A DNA stretch of 64,000 nucleotides from Tribonema minus. Its lineage: Eukaryota > Sar > Xanthophyceae > Tribonematales > Tribonemataceae. The stretch spans positions 248,001-312,000 of the forward strand of contig JAFCMP010000018.1 in NCBI GenBank assembly GCA_017506865.1. Reading direction: 5' to 3'. The notes under the pieces were generated by a model. The model was not told where the DNA came from. It saw only the letters and a program-made list of their open reading frames with translations, and ran no database searches. The translations under genes were made by a program, and so were the position numbers. Below, one piece after another: positions 1-12,912 of the stretch. Positions within the stretch are counted from its first letter, which is position 1. Each line of letters begins with the position of its first letter.

Positions 1-2241
1 TGAGCGGCGGCGCTCTTGCGGGCGTGTGCTGCGCAGCGGCGGCGGCGGCGGCGCCGGGTTCGGCAGCGGCAGCGGCGGCGGCGGCGGCAGCAGCGGCGCA
101 CGCGCGCAGGACGTCGCAGAGGCGCGATGGCACGCCCGCGGAGAGCAGCGCTGCGGCGTTGGAGGGCTCCGCCGCCAGTCCCGCTACCGACCTGCACGGC
201 TCAGCACCCGTGCGCGAACCGTTTTTCAATGATGTTGAGCGGGTCTTCTATGCCGTGCAGTTGTTTTATAAATGCGTGTGGCGATTGCGAGGCGAATGAA
301 TTCATTGTGGCATGGTGTCTGTCACGAGAAACGTGTTGATGTCTCTCGCTGAAATTGACATACCTGGGGCACATGACAGTACGGCTCAAAGGCCAAATAT
401 CTTAGCGTCCAACGTTTCACTGTAGCACTTAAAGTTTCACATGAACTAAGATGACCTGCGCTAACAAACGAAAACCACATACGCACCTGACGTACCAGCG
501 CAGGGCGCATGTCCACGCTCCAACTTCAACCAACATGACCTTCGTGATGGTGAATTGTAGCAAAAAGTAGCACCTCAATCTCCAACTTCAACTCAAATGA
601 CCTACGCTCAAGCAAACGTACCTGAGGCACCAGTGCAGCGCGCATGTCCATGCTGCAGCCCATACAAAAACGACCTGTGCTCATGCAACCGACATGTTGT
701 TGTAGCACAATATATAGCATCTGAAGCTTCAACATCGACTATGACCTCTGTCCAAGCAAACATACCTGAGGCACCAGTGCAGCGCGCACGTCCATGCTCC
801 AACCTCAACAAAAATGACCTATGCTCATGCAAACAACATTCTGTTGTAGCATAGTAACAAGCACCTGTTGAAGCTCTAACTTCAGCTATGACCTCTGTTC
901 AAGCTACATACCTGAGGCACCAGTGCAGGGCGCACGTTAACGCTCCAACCTCAACAAAAACGACCTGCACTCGTGCAACCAAAGTTTTACTGCAGCATAA
1001 TAGCACTGAAGCTCCAACTTCAACTCAAACTTCAACAAAAATGACCTGCGTTCAAGCATGCATACCTGAGGCACCAGTGCAGCGCGCACGTCCATGCTCC
1101 GGCCCCCCCCGCAGCGCCCTCTTTTGCCAGCGCCACCGGCAGGATGCCCGACAGCATTACTGCCATGCCCCCGCCGCCAATTTCGACGCGACCGGCGGGC
1201 TGCAATTGCACAGAGAACGGGTCAGCATTGCTCAGCGCATAAACGCGCGTGTGATGGTGCAGTTGCAGGTGAAGTTACAGTGCTTAGTACAGCTTGTTTC
1301 GGTGACCTGAACGCTTGATGGGGCTTCTCCATGCTTGCCCTATAACCTTAGGGTTAGGGTTTCGTTATCCGGTGACCCGTGCCAGCAAGCGTTGCAGCGG
1401 ACCTGTGCCCCGATAGAAGCATTGAGTATGCCACAATCAGGCTCAAGCTCCATGAGGTGAAACGCACAGCGCTCTGTTGCTGGGCGCAGTAAGCGAGCAA
1501 GTGACACAGTGCAGCCATGTAGTCATCGCTACAGTACAACAGCTGGTTCAAGTTGGGATGTGGAAGGTGCTTCAAGATCGGCCATCTACGAGGTGCATGC
1601 AACAAATTGCGTTATGCGCGGAGCGTACACCTTGAGCTGAGGTCGAAGTTGGAGCGAGCGCCACTTTGCACACGCCTCCGCGGATGCCAAGGGCAGCCAT
1701 TAGCAAGCAACGACGAGTCGAACTGGGCGTGCACAGAGCGTTCAGAAACCCAAGACGCGCAAGGCAGCACTGCAGCACGCAAGCCAGCGTACAGCATGCA
1801 CTGTGCTAACGGAGCCGCCAGCAGCGCATTCCGCACGCGACCCGCCACGCGCCACACAAACGCCAAATCACCACCCTAAAACATACGGACGCTGGCGCAC
1901 AGTGCCGCGCTGTCAGCGCCCCTAAATGCGCTCACGACCAACACGCAACGACACGTGGCTATCGCCGGTCCGGTCGTCAGGTTCAACTCTTGCGCACACG
2001 CTTGAAGCATCTACATGGTCACCACGCGCGCCGAGCGCACCTCCGCCACCAGATGCGACACGGCGCGCAGCGCCGCGCACACGAGCTGAGCGCTGCTGTC
2101 ATCGCCGCCGCCGCCGACAGCGCCGCCGCTGCTGCTGACGCTGCTCTCGCCGACGGACTCCGCATCCGTGACGCTGCTGCTGTCGCTGCCGACGCGCCGC
2201 CGCCGCCACTCCCGCGGGCTGCCGCTGGCCTCGCTGCCGCC

Positions 2242-2272
<31 letters not shown>

Positions 2273-5200
2273 TAGCTGTGGCGCAGCCGCGCCGACGTGG
2301 CGGCGGCGGAGCGCAGCGCGGGGACAAGGACGGCGGCGACGCCTGCGGCGCGTAGGCGCGCGCAGTTGTGCGCGCAGTCTTCCGCGAGGGCCGCGATGGC
2401 GCGGCACGCGGCCTGGTGCGTTGTGTGTCAGGTTTGAGAGAGGGGTTGGGGAGGGGTGACGGGGTGGTGACGTTAGGGTTAGCGTTAGGGTTGGGGTTCA
2501 GATAGGGTTGTGCGCGCAGCTCTGTGCGTGCTGGGTTAGGGTTAAATCAGGGTGGTGCACAAACCTCTATGCGTGCGGGGGTGGTTGTATGTATGCATCT
2601 GACTGCTGTTGTTACCGCCGCTGCCGTGCTGTGAGATGGAGCAGCGTGCCATCGGTACTGCGAAGCTCTGCTGCGCGCCGCCGCTCTGTGGAGCCGGTGC
2701 ACATGCATGCATAGCGTGCGGCCGGTGCGGCGTCGAAGGCAGAGGGCAGCGAGCCTTCCGAACATCCGAAAGCAGGGATCCGAGAGGTGCACAGGGGCGT
2801 AGCATTGCGTGCCCCATGTGACCGCAAATGAGGTGAGTTGCGCGTACGGTGGCAGCGCCGCTGCGCGTTGCGTATCGCCGAGCCGCAGAACGGCGTTGAG
2901 CCGTGCCACTCATGCAGCCGCAGCATGTGCGACGCCACCGCCGTCCAGCCTTGTGTACTGTAGATGCACGGCGTCGCTGTCTATGGTTCGATGCCTGCGC
3001 GCCTTTGAGTTGCAGCACTGCAACACAGCCTGTCCGAGGCTACCGCGGTAGTGAGGACGCAGCATCGTCGCTGAACGTGCAATGCCTGCGCACGCGTCCA
3101 CTGTCACCGCGCTTGAAGGTGCCTGATGTTGAAGTTTGCCGCAGCGTCCTAAGTGGACGCCAGTCGAAGAAGCGTCACGCGTATTGACTGCGGACACCGT
3201 AGTCTTTGTGACCTCACAGCGCACGCCAGCGCCGAAAGCTCTGCCGCAGCGCCACTCTGCGCCTCTAGGTCTTTCTAATGTTGAAGTATAGACCGCGGGG
3301 TGTGGGGGCCACCAAGAGTCGCTCAAGTGAACATGCACGCGCACGCTCACCAGCTTCAGCGTCAGGTCCAGCGGCGCTTTTGCATTGGCCACCTTGATGT
3401 CTACCTCTGTCACTGCGAAGCAACAGGCTAGTGAGCAGCAGCTAGCTCTCTTCTTTGCAACACCATCATTGAAGTATCAACGGCGGGATGTAGACTACCA
3501 AGTCGCCCAAATGAACATGCACATACGCGCTCACCAGCGTCGAAAGCTCCGCGCTACTTGGCGCCTGTGGGGCTATACTACCTAATGTTCAAGTATTAAC
3601 CGTGGGTGTGGGGAGCCACCAAGTTGCTCAAGTGAACCTGCACACACACACACACTTGCTCACCAGCTGCAGTGTCAGATCCAGCGGCGCTATTGCATTG
3701 GCCACCTTGATGTATCAACGGCGGGGTTTAGACCACCAAGTCGTTCAAGTAAACTTGCACACTCACACATCTTCACCAGCTGCAGCGTCAGATCCAGCTG
3801 CGCCGCTCGCGCCGCAGACACCTGTAGGGCTGTTATAATGTTAAAGTATGAACTGTGAGTGGGGGACTACCAGGAATCGCTCAGATTCCCCCTGAACGCA
3901 CGCTCACCAGTTGCAGCGTCAGATCTAGCGGTGCCGCGCGCGCCGCCGCCACCACCGCCTCCACCACGCCCGCGTCCGCCAGCGCCGCGCGCTGCGCAGC
4001 GTCGCTCGCCAGCAGCAGCACCGCTGCGCACCACGCCACCACCACGCCGCGCATGGCGCCCTCCCAGCAGTTCCGGCGCAGCGCCTGAATGCGGGAGGGG
4101 GTGGAGGGGGGTGGATTACACTGGAAGTGGAGGGGGACATGTGCCGGCGGCATTGTGGGGGGGCGGGGGGGGGGGGGGGGGAGGGTCACACTTGAAGTAG
4201 TAGTGGGCGTGTGATGCCAGCAGCAGCGTCGCCTTGCACCACGCCACCACCACGTCGCGCATGGCACCCTCCCAGCAGTTTTGTCTCAGCGCCTGAACGC
4301 GCGGCGTGGGGGGCGTGAGGGGGGGGGTCACACTTTAAGTGGAGGGGGACGTGTGCTGGCGGCAACGCAGGTGGGTCACACTTGAAGTGGTGGGGGGGGT
4401 GCCGGCGGCAATGCGGAGGTGGGGGGGGGGGAGGCGGGGGGGGGGGGGGTCACGCTTGAAGTATTGGGAGGTGCATGTGCCGACGGCAGGCGTGACACAC
4501 ACAACCAGCTTCGCTGTGCATTAACCGCCATCCACAGCTGAATGCCCGAGGATTGCTTGACTTGAACAACACTACAGAGGCCAGCGGCAATCTTGTCAAT
4601 GTGAAACGCGACAGACCTTTCTGCTACGCCTGCACACCGTTTCAGACGCATGCGCACATACGATCATTGAAGGAGGCGGAGCGTGCAAGCTGATGACGGC
4701 CTGCGCACACAGTGGCGCTCACGCACACCAGCTGCTCTACTCACGCCCTTCCATCGCGCAGCGAGCGAGCATCTCCGATCGCGCGTTCCCTCTGCAGCAG
4801 CACTCACCGCCGCCACCGCGTCGCACTCGCGTGCCGCGCCCAGCGCCGCGAGCAGCTCTTCTGCAACGCCACGCAGCTCCGCCGCCTCCTCTGCCGGCGC
4901 GCGCTGCTGCTGCTGTGGCGCCGGCACCGCCGCCATCGGCCGCGGCCCCCCCGGTCCCCCCTGCGCCAGCCCCCGCGCCACCACCGCGCCGCCGCCGCAG
5001 GCGCGCAGCCGCCGCGCATTGGCGGCGACGCCGCGAGCGAGCGCGCACACCGCTGCCGCGCACTCCCAGATGCCGCCGCCGCCGCCGCCGGTGCCGCTGT
5101 TGCTGCCGCCTGCGGCGCGGAGAGAGGAGCGAGCGTGTGAGGTGCGGAAGGGCAGCCGGACACAAGCCTGGACGCATGCGCACTCATCAGGTACGATGGC

Positions 5201-8200
5201 CACATATAGTGGAATGCAGGCTGCGGTATCGCAGCCGAGAGACCCCATCTGCCACGTACTGCAGTCAACGCAGCTACATACTACGAGCCGCCGCTGCGCT
5301 CACCTGCGCCGCTGCCTGCGCAGATGCCAATGGCGGTGCTGCTGCTGCCGCCGCTGCCGCCGCCCACCGCCGCCGCGGCGGTGGCGGCGCGGCACAGCGC
5401 CTCGCATGCGCCCGCTGCGCCCAGCGCTACGCGCAGCTGCACAGGGCTTGCGGCAGCGAGCAGTCCTGCTAGCGCAACCGCCGGCGGCGGCTGCGGCGGC
5501 GCCGCTGCGTTGGGCGGAGTCTCCGCGGTGGCGGCGCGCGCGCTGGCGGCCTCCAGCATACGCGCCACCTGTTGAAGTTCGGCGCGGGGGGGCGGGGGCA
5601 GGCGTATTAGCGGAGTGTGTCTGTGGTAAATGCGGGGGGGGCACATAGCAGTGAGTGTGCGTGGGTAGGGCAGCGCGAAGGGACGACGGTCACTACGGCG
5701 CGTCGCGTCGGCAGCACCTGGACGCACAGCGCGCGCGCGCGAGCACACAAGGCAGCAGCTAACAAAATCATTTGTGGCTGAGCGCTGCGGAGGATAGCGC
5801 CCCCCCCCCCCCCCCCTCCCTCCCCCCCTTGCCTGACCGCAACGCGCGCCATCTTTGTCCGCCATCTCCGCGGGCGCCGCCAAATGTGTACCGTACCCTA
5901 CAGCTGCGTCGGCAACACCTGGCGCGCACAGCGTGCAAGCAAGCACCCAAGGCAGCAGCAGCTAGAGAAACCGCTTGTGACTGAGCGCTGCTGCCTCACC
6001 GCAGCGCACGCCATCTCGTCCGCCATCTCCGCGCGCGCCGCCGCTGCCGCCTCCGCCTCCGCCGTGCCGCCGCGCCCCCCGCGCCGCAGCAGCGCCCACA
6101 GCGCCGCCGCCGCCGCGCGCTGCAGCGGCGCCGAGCGCCAGTGCACGTCCGACGCCGTCACGAGCGCGTGCGCGGCAGCAGCGCGGCAGCGCGCGTTCAG
6201 CGCAGCGCCGCCCACCGCTGCCGCTGCCGCGAGCCCTTCACACGCGGTAAGCGCCGCCGTGTCGCTGGGGCCGGCAGCTGCGGCGGCGGCGGCGTGGGAG
6301 GGCGTGGCGTCGACCATGTGCTCGAGGACCGCGCAGAGCAGCGCCACCGACTGCACCACAGCGGAGGGGTGTGATGTGGGGGAGGGGGGGGGGCGTGTCG
6401 GTGTCTGTCTGATGCCGCGAACGTGAACAGGGCAAAGAACGCGTGATCGTGAACAGGGCAAGGAGCGCGAGCTCGAGGGTATATGTGTATCAGGTATGGC
6501 GGCGGCAGGCAATACATGAACTGCCCCTCTCGCAACACGGGGGCCAGGCGGCCCTCCTGGGGACGATGCAAGGTCGGGCACGCCGCTGCCCAGCTCGCCA
6601 TGCGGAACCTAGCCCCGTAATCGTCATCACGCCACTGCGCATAGCACGCGCAGCGCGCACAACAGACGCCCCTTAGCGCACGCAGCGCGACGCGCCGCAA
6701 GCGCGCAAGCACAGCTCACGTCGGCGTCGGGCCGCCGCCGCGCTATCGCGCCGCCCGCCGCCGCCGCGCGCTGCAGCGTGGCGCGCACGTGTCGCGGCGG
6801 CGCGCCGGCCCCGCTGAGCACCGCCACTGCGCCGCCCGCCGCCGCCGCCGCGCCCGCCGCCGCCAGCGCGTCCGTCGCCGCGTCGCCGCAGCGGCACAGC
6901 GCCTCCAGCGCGCCGAGGGCGTGGAACTGTATGCCCGGCGCCGCGGGGTGCGCGTTCATGACGTGGACCACCTGCGCGGCGGTTCGTAAAGACAAATCGT
7001 TTTATAGGTTGCTGAAGCCACTTAATTTGTAATGTTCACATTGTGCTTCCCGTAGGAGTTGAAACCGTGTTCAAGGTGGCGGCGGGCACCACGGAGTTAT
7101 GCATTTTATAGCGCTTGGGTATGTGTGAATGTGTGTGTGACGTTGCGCAGGGCGGGGCGGCAGCGGCGGGCACCGCGGAGTTGCGCGTGTTATAGCACTT
7201 ACATATGAGCGAGTGTGTGTGACGTTGCGAGCAGTGCACTGTGCGCATGGTTATGCTCGCGAGACCGGCACCGCTGTCACATACGGCCGCCGCCGCAACG
7301 CGACAGCCGAGCGTCATATTGCAACATGGCACCTGCACGGCAGCCTTGCAGCGTGTGGCGCCACGTCAGCGCCATCAACACGCTACTGAGCACTGCTGCT
7401 CACCGCGTACAGCGCACGCATGTGCACGACCTTTTGTGCAGTGCAGTGTGCGTGTTTAGTTGTTGCAGGCGCCGTCCATAGCGACGGCAGAAACGCGACA
7501 GCCGAGCGGCGCAGTCCCGCGTGGTCCTTGCATGACCAGCTTGCGGCGTGGCATGGCATCATGTTTACGCGCCTGCAGCACAACTGAGCTTTGCTGCTTA
7601 CCGCTGCAGGCGCGCCCGCCGCCAGCAGCGGCGCGCAGTGCCGGCACGTCGCCAGCGTCTCTATCAGCGCGCACGCGCGCCGCTGCAGCGCCGCGCTGCG
7701 TGACCGCGCCGTCGCGCACGCCACCGCCGCCTCCGACAGCGCCTCCGCGGCAGCGGCGGCGGCGGCGCCTCCGGCGTGCCGCTCATCGCCGCCGCCGCTG
7801 CCGCCACCGCGGATCGCCGCCACGGCGCACTCCAGCGCTGCTGCCTGCGAATTGCGCGAGTGCGTGAAATCTGGTGAGCGCTGCTGCACGTGCTTTGATT
7901 TGTGCAGAGCGCAGTGGATTGATGGTGCGCAGATTGCGTACGGGGCTGAGCTGCTGCTGCCGCTGCGGCCGCGCAGTGCAACGCTGGACGTGGCGGCAGC
8001 TGCGGGGCCATCGGTCAGGGGAGTAGCCGTTGTGGATAGTGCAGTGCTCTGCACGGCGCTGCAGCGCATGCCAGCCATCTCAAGAGCCTGGGCATCGTGG
8101 CGCCGTTTGGATGCACGATGCAGAAGGCTGCAGCCAGCCTCACACAACGTCCCACTCGCTGCTATGTGCACAAGCTAAACGTCGGGAGAAGGCAGCACAT

Positions 8201-11200
8201 CATGGATGTGGCCTTCGCCTACGTCCCTGGACACACATGGCCAGGTGTGCAATGACTGCTGCTGGCGCGGCGCCGCCACCACCAGTTGCGGCAGCAGCGC
8301 CGCAGTCTCGTCGCTTCTGCGCCTAACACATTAGCGGATGTACTGCGTTCGCAGTGACCTGCACATGCTGCCGTCACATTGCCGGCGCCCCATGTCGCCG
8401 CCGCATCGCGTCCGCCGCTGCGCTGCCGCTGCCGCCGCCGCGTCGTCACGCTCCTCAGCGAGCGTCGCTGCATGCGCGTCACCGCAGCGTGCCACACATA
8501 CACGCGTGTGCCGCTCTACTCGCCGTCGCTGCATCATGCTGCTACCAAGAGCGCTCCTGCCGCAGGAGGTTGACATTGAGGGTCGCAGCATCGCTGCTCT
8601 ACACAGCGCTGCTGCATCCTGCTGCAACTCAAAGCGCCCCCGCCGCAGCAGATCGACATCGACTGTTACAGCATCAATCCACAGCGCCTCACCAGGATAG
8701 CCTCGGACCCGCCCGCGCCGAGCTGCGCGATGACCGCCGCCGCCGCCACGCCGCCTCCCTCCTCCGCCAGCGCCGCCGCATTATCATCATCCTCCGTCGC
8801 CAGCGCCGTCAGCGCCAGCAGCGCCGCCTCCATCACCGCGTCCCCGCCGCCGCCGCCGCCGCCCTGCTGCAGCGCGCCGAGCGCTGCCTCGATGCAGCCC
8901 GCGGCGCCGAGGCGCGCGCGCGCATCCGCACTGTCGCGCGCGAGGCACGCCGCCGCGAGCAGCCCCTGCCGCAGCGCCTCGGCGGCAGCGGTGGCGGCGG
9001 CGCCGGCGGACTGGGCGCAGCAGCTCTTGTCGGAGGCGGAGGCGGCAGCAGCGGCGGCGGCGGCGGCGTTCAAAGCCCCTGGCAGCGCCTCGCAGGTGCC
9101 TGCGTGTGCGCAAGTGCGGTGAGCGCGATTGCAGTTGGATAACTGCGGTGGAATGGAATGCCACGTTCAGGGGTCATGGCAGGGAGCAGGGGAATGAGGC
9201 GGGCCTGCTGCACTGCCGCCGCCGCCGTTGTTGCCGGCACTGCAGTTGCGGACAGTGAGGGCAGCAGCCATTGTTGATGGCTGCAGCGGCACAGTTGTAA
9301 CAGCTGTGAGGCGACATACATGGTGCAGACGCGTCTGCTATAGTGGCGCCTATATGGCATGGGCGTGTTCCAGGCTTACCACCTAGGAAGGCGGCACACG
9401 TGAGCATCACGTGCAAATGACTCCCATAACTCCCAATCGGCACCTGCAAGCTAAGCACCTGCGCCAGGCAGCATGTGTTTCAAGCACGCGCGAGGCAGCG
9501 CTTGAAGGTACTCGGACAAGGCACTCAACCCATGACACCACAGGCGATGGCAGCCGCGTGCCTCTACTCGCGGCGCAGCAAACATGGACACAGAGCACCG
9601 GGCGTTGGGCGCGTCCCCCCAAGCGAGCTGCGGCGCCAGCAGCGCTGCGCAGTCGTACTGCTCCACTGAACCCACGCACCTCATGCTACACTATTTACAT
9701 ACAAAGAGCCGTCTGGCCAAACTTCAACTTGTATATGCTGCGTGTCCGTGCCAATCGCGCACCTGCCGCAATGAGCCGCGCCCTGCACTCCGTGGAGCCG
9801 AACGCCAGCTGCGCCGCCGCCATGCACGCGCGCCGCTGCACCTCCGCCATGCCCTCCGCCGCCAGCGCCTCCGCCACCTCCTCCGCGGCGCCCTCCGCGG
9901 CCATCACGGCGCACGCGCCGCCGCCGCTGCCGCCGCCGCCGCCGTCAGCGCTCGCCGCCGCCGCCACCGCCGCCAGCGCCGGCGCGCGCCCCTCGCCGTC
10001 GCAGCTCGCGTGCAGCGCCGCCGCCGCCGCCGCCGCCACCGCGCTGATCGCGTCGCCGCCGCCGCAGACCGGCGCCACCGCCGCCAGCACGTCGCAGCCG
10101 TGGCAGCGCACGGCCGCAGAGGCGGCGTGCGCGCGGACGGCGGTGGCAGCAGCGCTCGGCAGACCCGCCGATACAAAGTGCTCGAGGGACGCGGGCGCGC
10201 CGGCGGTGGTGGCGGCGGCGGCGGCGAGGGCGGCGGCGGCGACGGGCGCGCTGCGCGAGTGGGCGGTGAGCGCCGCGCAGATGACGTCGCAGCCGCCTGT
10301 TTGTTGCGTTCAGTGGGGCGAGCGCAAAACAGGCAGCGGGTGAGGTGCTGTCGGAGGTTGAGGAATCGGCGGCCGAGGAGCCTAGATCAGTGTCCAATTG
10401 GCCCTGCGGGGGAGGCAACTTAAGGGTATGCATGGAGTTGCAGCGTAATTGCATCCCATCTCATCCTGAAAAGGGCATTGGTGCTGGCAGATGCCGCCGC
10501 CGCCGCCGCCGCGGACACCCTCGTGGGACACGGTGTTGCACGCGCGCAGTCCTGCAGCGCTGCACGTCCGCAGCAACATCCTTCTCCCGCACAGCACCGC
10601 GATCGATCGGCCACAGCTATGGGAGCCCGTCTAAACACTGTGCCAGCCAGGCCAGCTCAAATATGAAGCGCCGCTGCTGCTCGTGGTTCGCTTTTAGCGA
10701 CCGCGACCTGCGGTGATAAGTGGCGTGGCGGCGCGCGCACCTGCTTCAAGGATGCTCGTCGCAGCGCCGGCGCGCGCCAGCGCCGCCAAGGCGGCGCACC
10801 CAAGCTCCTGCGCGCCGCGCGACGCCGCCGACCGCCGCAGCGCCGCCACCACCTCCACCGCCGCCTCCGCCGCCTCCGCCGCCGCCATTCCGCCGCCGCC
10901 GCCGCCGCCACCGCGCGCCGCCACGGCGGCGAGGCACGCGCACGCGCTGCGCTGCACGCCCTCGTCGCCCGGAAATGTGCACATGGCGGCAGCGGCGGCG
11001 GCGGCAGTGGCGCCGCAGTCCAGCGCGTCGTCATTGTCCGTGGCGGCGGCGGGGGCGAGCGCTGCCACGGCAGCGAGCGCGGCGGCGGTGGTGGCGGCGG
11101 CGGAAGTGTCGTCGTCGAGGGGCGCGAAGAGCGCTGCCGTCACCGGCTGCAGCGCTCCGGCGTCTACAAGGGCCTGTGAGGTTTAGGGTTAGGGTTAGGG

Positions 11201-12881
11201 TTAGGGTTAGGGCTGGCGCTTTTGTGTGGTGTTGCAGCCCCGAGGAGCGTAACTGTCAGCACTGTGGCACGGCAGCAGTGCAGGCTTGGAGGTTTCAGGC
11301 ACTGCAGCAGTGCAGCAACGCCTCTGTGGCAGGCGGCAGCCCAAGACAGTGATTTGTGGCGTCGCTTGGTCGTAGCGAGAGAGCACCGCTGCGGGGCGGC
11401 GCGACGCAGCTGTGCAGAATCACGCCGGCGCATTGCGGTGCGATGCAAGGCGCCGTTGGTTCGCGCAGCGGCGCTTGCCCATGTGGAGAAGCAATACAGC
11501 CCTCACCACTCGTACGACACATTAGCTCCTGACCTTAGGCCCAATATCGATGCCGAGCATGTCAGTGTCCACTGCGAACAGCGTTCGTGAGCGTTGTCGC
11601 ATGCACCTCAGCGCTATGGTTGACAGCGCCGCCGCCGCTGCTGCCGACATTGCTCCATCAACGACAGGCAGGCAAGCAAGCCTTGCGTGCTGCACACGGC
11701 CGTCGCATCACGCTCCTCTCATCTCGGCCACTGCTTACAACCCCCGCATCCAAATGGCTTAACCCAAGCCTGCTTCAGATGAGCTCAGGCGCTCATCCAC
11801 CCCCCCCCCCCCCCCTCTTGCAGTACACAAGCGCGCCAGTGCGCTGCACTGCGAAGGCTCAACCCCCACAACGCCCGCTTCCCCCCCCCCAACATCCTCC
11901 TGTACGTACACCATGCGCGACTAAACTACTGCTAGAAGACCCATGGGAAAGCGCGCGCACCTGCGCGTTGGCAGCGCACGCCGCGTCCGCCGCCGCCGCG
12001 CCGTCCAGCACGTCGCCGCACAGCGCCGCCGCCGCCGCGCAGCCCGCGCGCCGCACGCCGCGCTGCGCCGGCCACGCGCTAAGCGCCGCCACGACTGCCG
12101 CGGCAGCGCCGGCGGCGCCCATGGCAGCGCGCGTCGCGCGCGACCGCACGCAGAGCGCTGATGCAGCCGCGAGCGCGGCCTCGGCGGCGGCGGGATCGCC
12201 GTGGCGCGCGCGCAGCGCGGCGACGACGGCGCGGCACGCGTGCGCATTGCACAGCGCCTGCGCGGGCAGCGGCGGCGGCGGCGCGAGGTGCTGATGCATG
12301 AGACCGAGTGCAATTCGCCGTGAACTGCCGCCGCACTCTCGCGGACAAAGTGGGTTTCGAAGCACTCAGGACACACAGCATTGTTTACACACTCAGGCAG
12401 CTTCACATTTGAAATAGGACACTCACGTAGAGCATCTCATCGTCAACGACGAGCACCGATGGCAAGAGCGCGCTCTTTTGAGCCATGTCATCAAGACACG
12501 GCTCAAAGGTCTTACATGCCACGCTGGCCCATGATCCCAAATGGCTCTAGACCTGAGGGGCGGCTCTCTGAGGTCCTCAAGATCACACAGCGCTGAGCAA
12601 GGTGAATGCGTGCTGAAGTGAGCGACTCAGCAAATACAGCACCGCCATCACTGTTGAGCATCATCACATACCTCTCGCGCCTGCGCTCCCTCCGCCGCAA
12701 GCCCCTGCACTTCCTCGAGCCACTTGCGCAGCGCCACCGCGTCAACTTCGCCGCCGCCATCGCCGCCGCCACTGCCGCCGTCGCAGCCACTGCCGCCCTC
12801 CCTCTCCTTGGAGAAGGGATGCGAGAACGCAGGCTGCAGATCATCAGCGCCGCCGTAGCTGTCGCCGATGCCGCTGTAACC

Positions 12882-12912
<31 letters not shown>

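Noticed and set aside
4683..5648. Long plus-strand open frame of 321 codons
   Set aside because: It is Arg/Ala/Pro-rich and lies opposite two SAM-ARM exons whose phases and ARM-like sequence are consistent, so it is an antisense shadow of GC-rich coding DNA.
9411..10343. Plus-strand open frame of 310 codons
   Set aside because: Antisense shadow of SAM-ARM exon 10296-9763; low-complexity translation without a domain.
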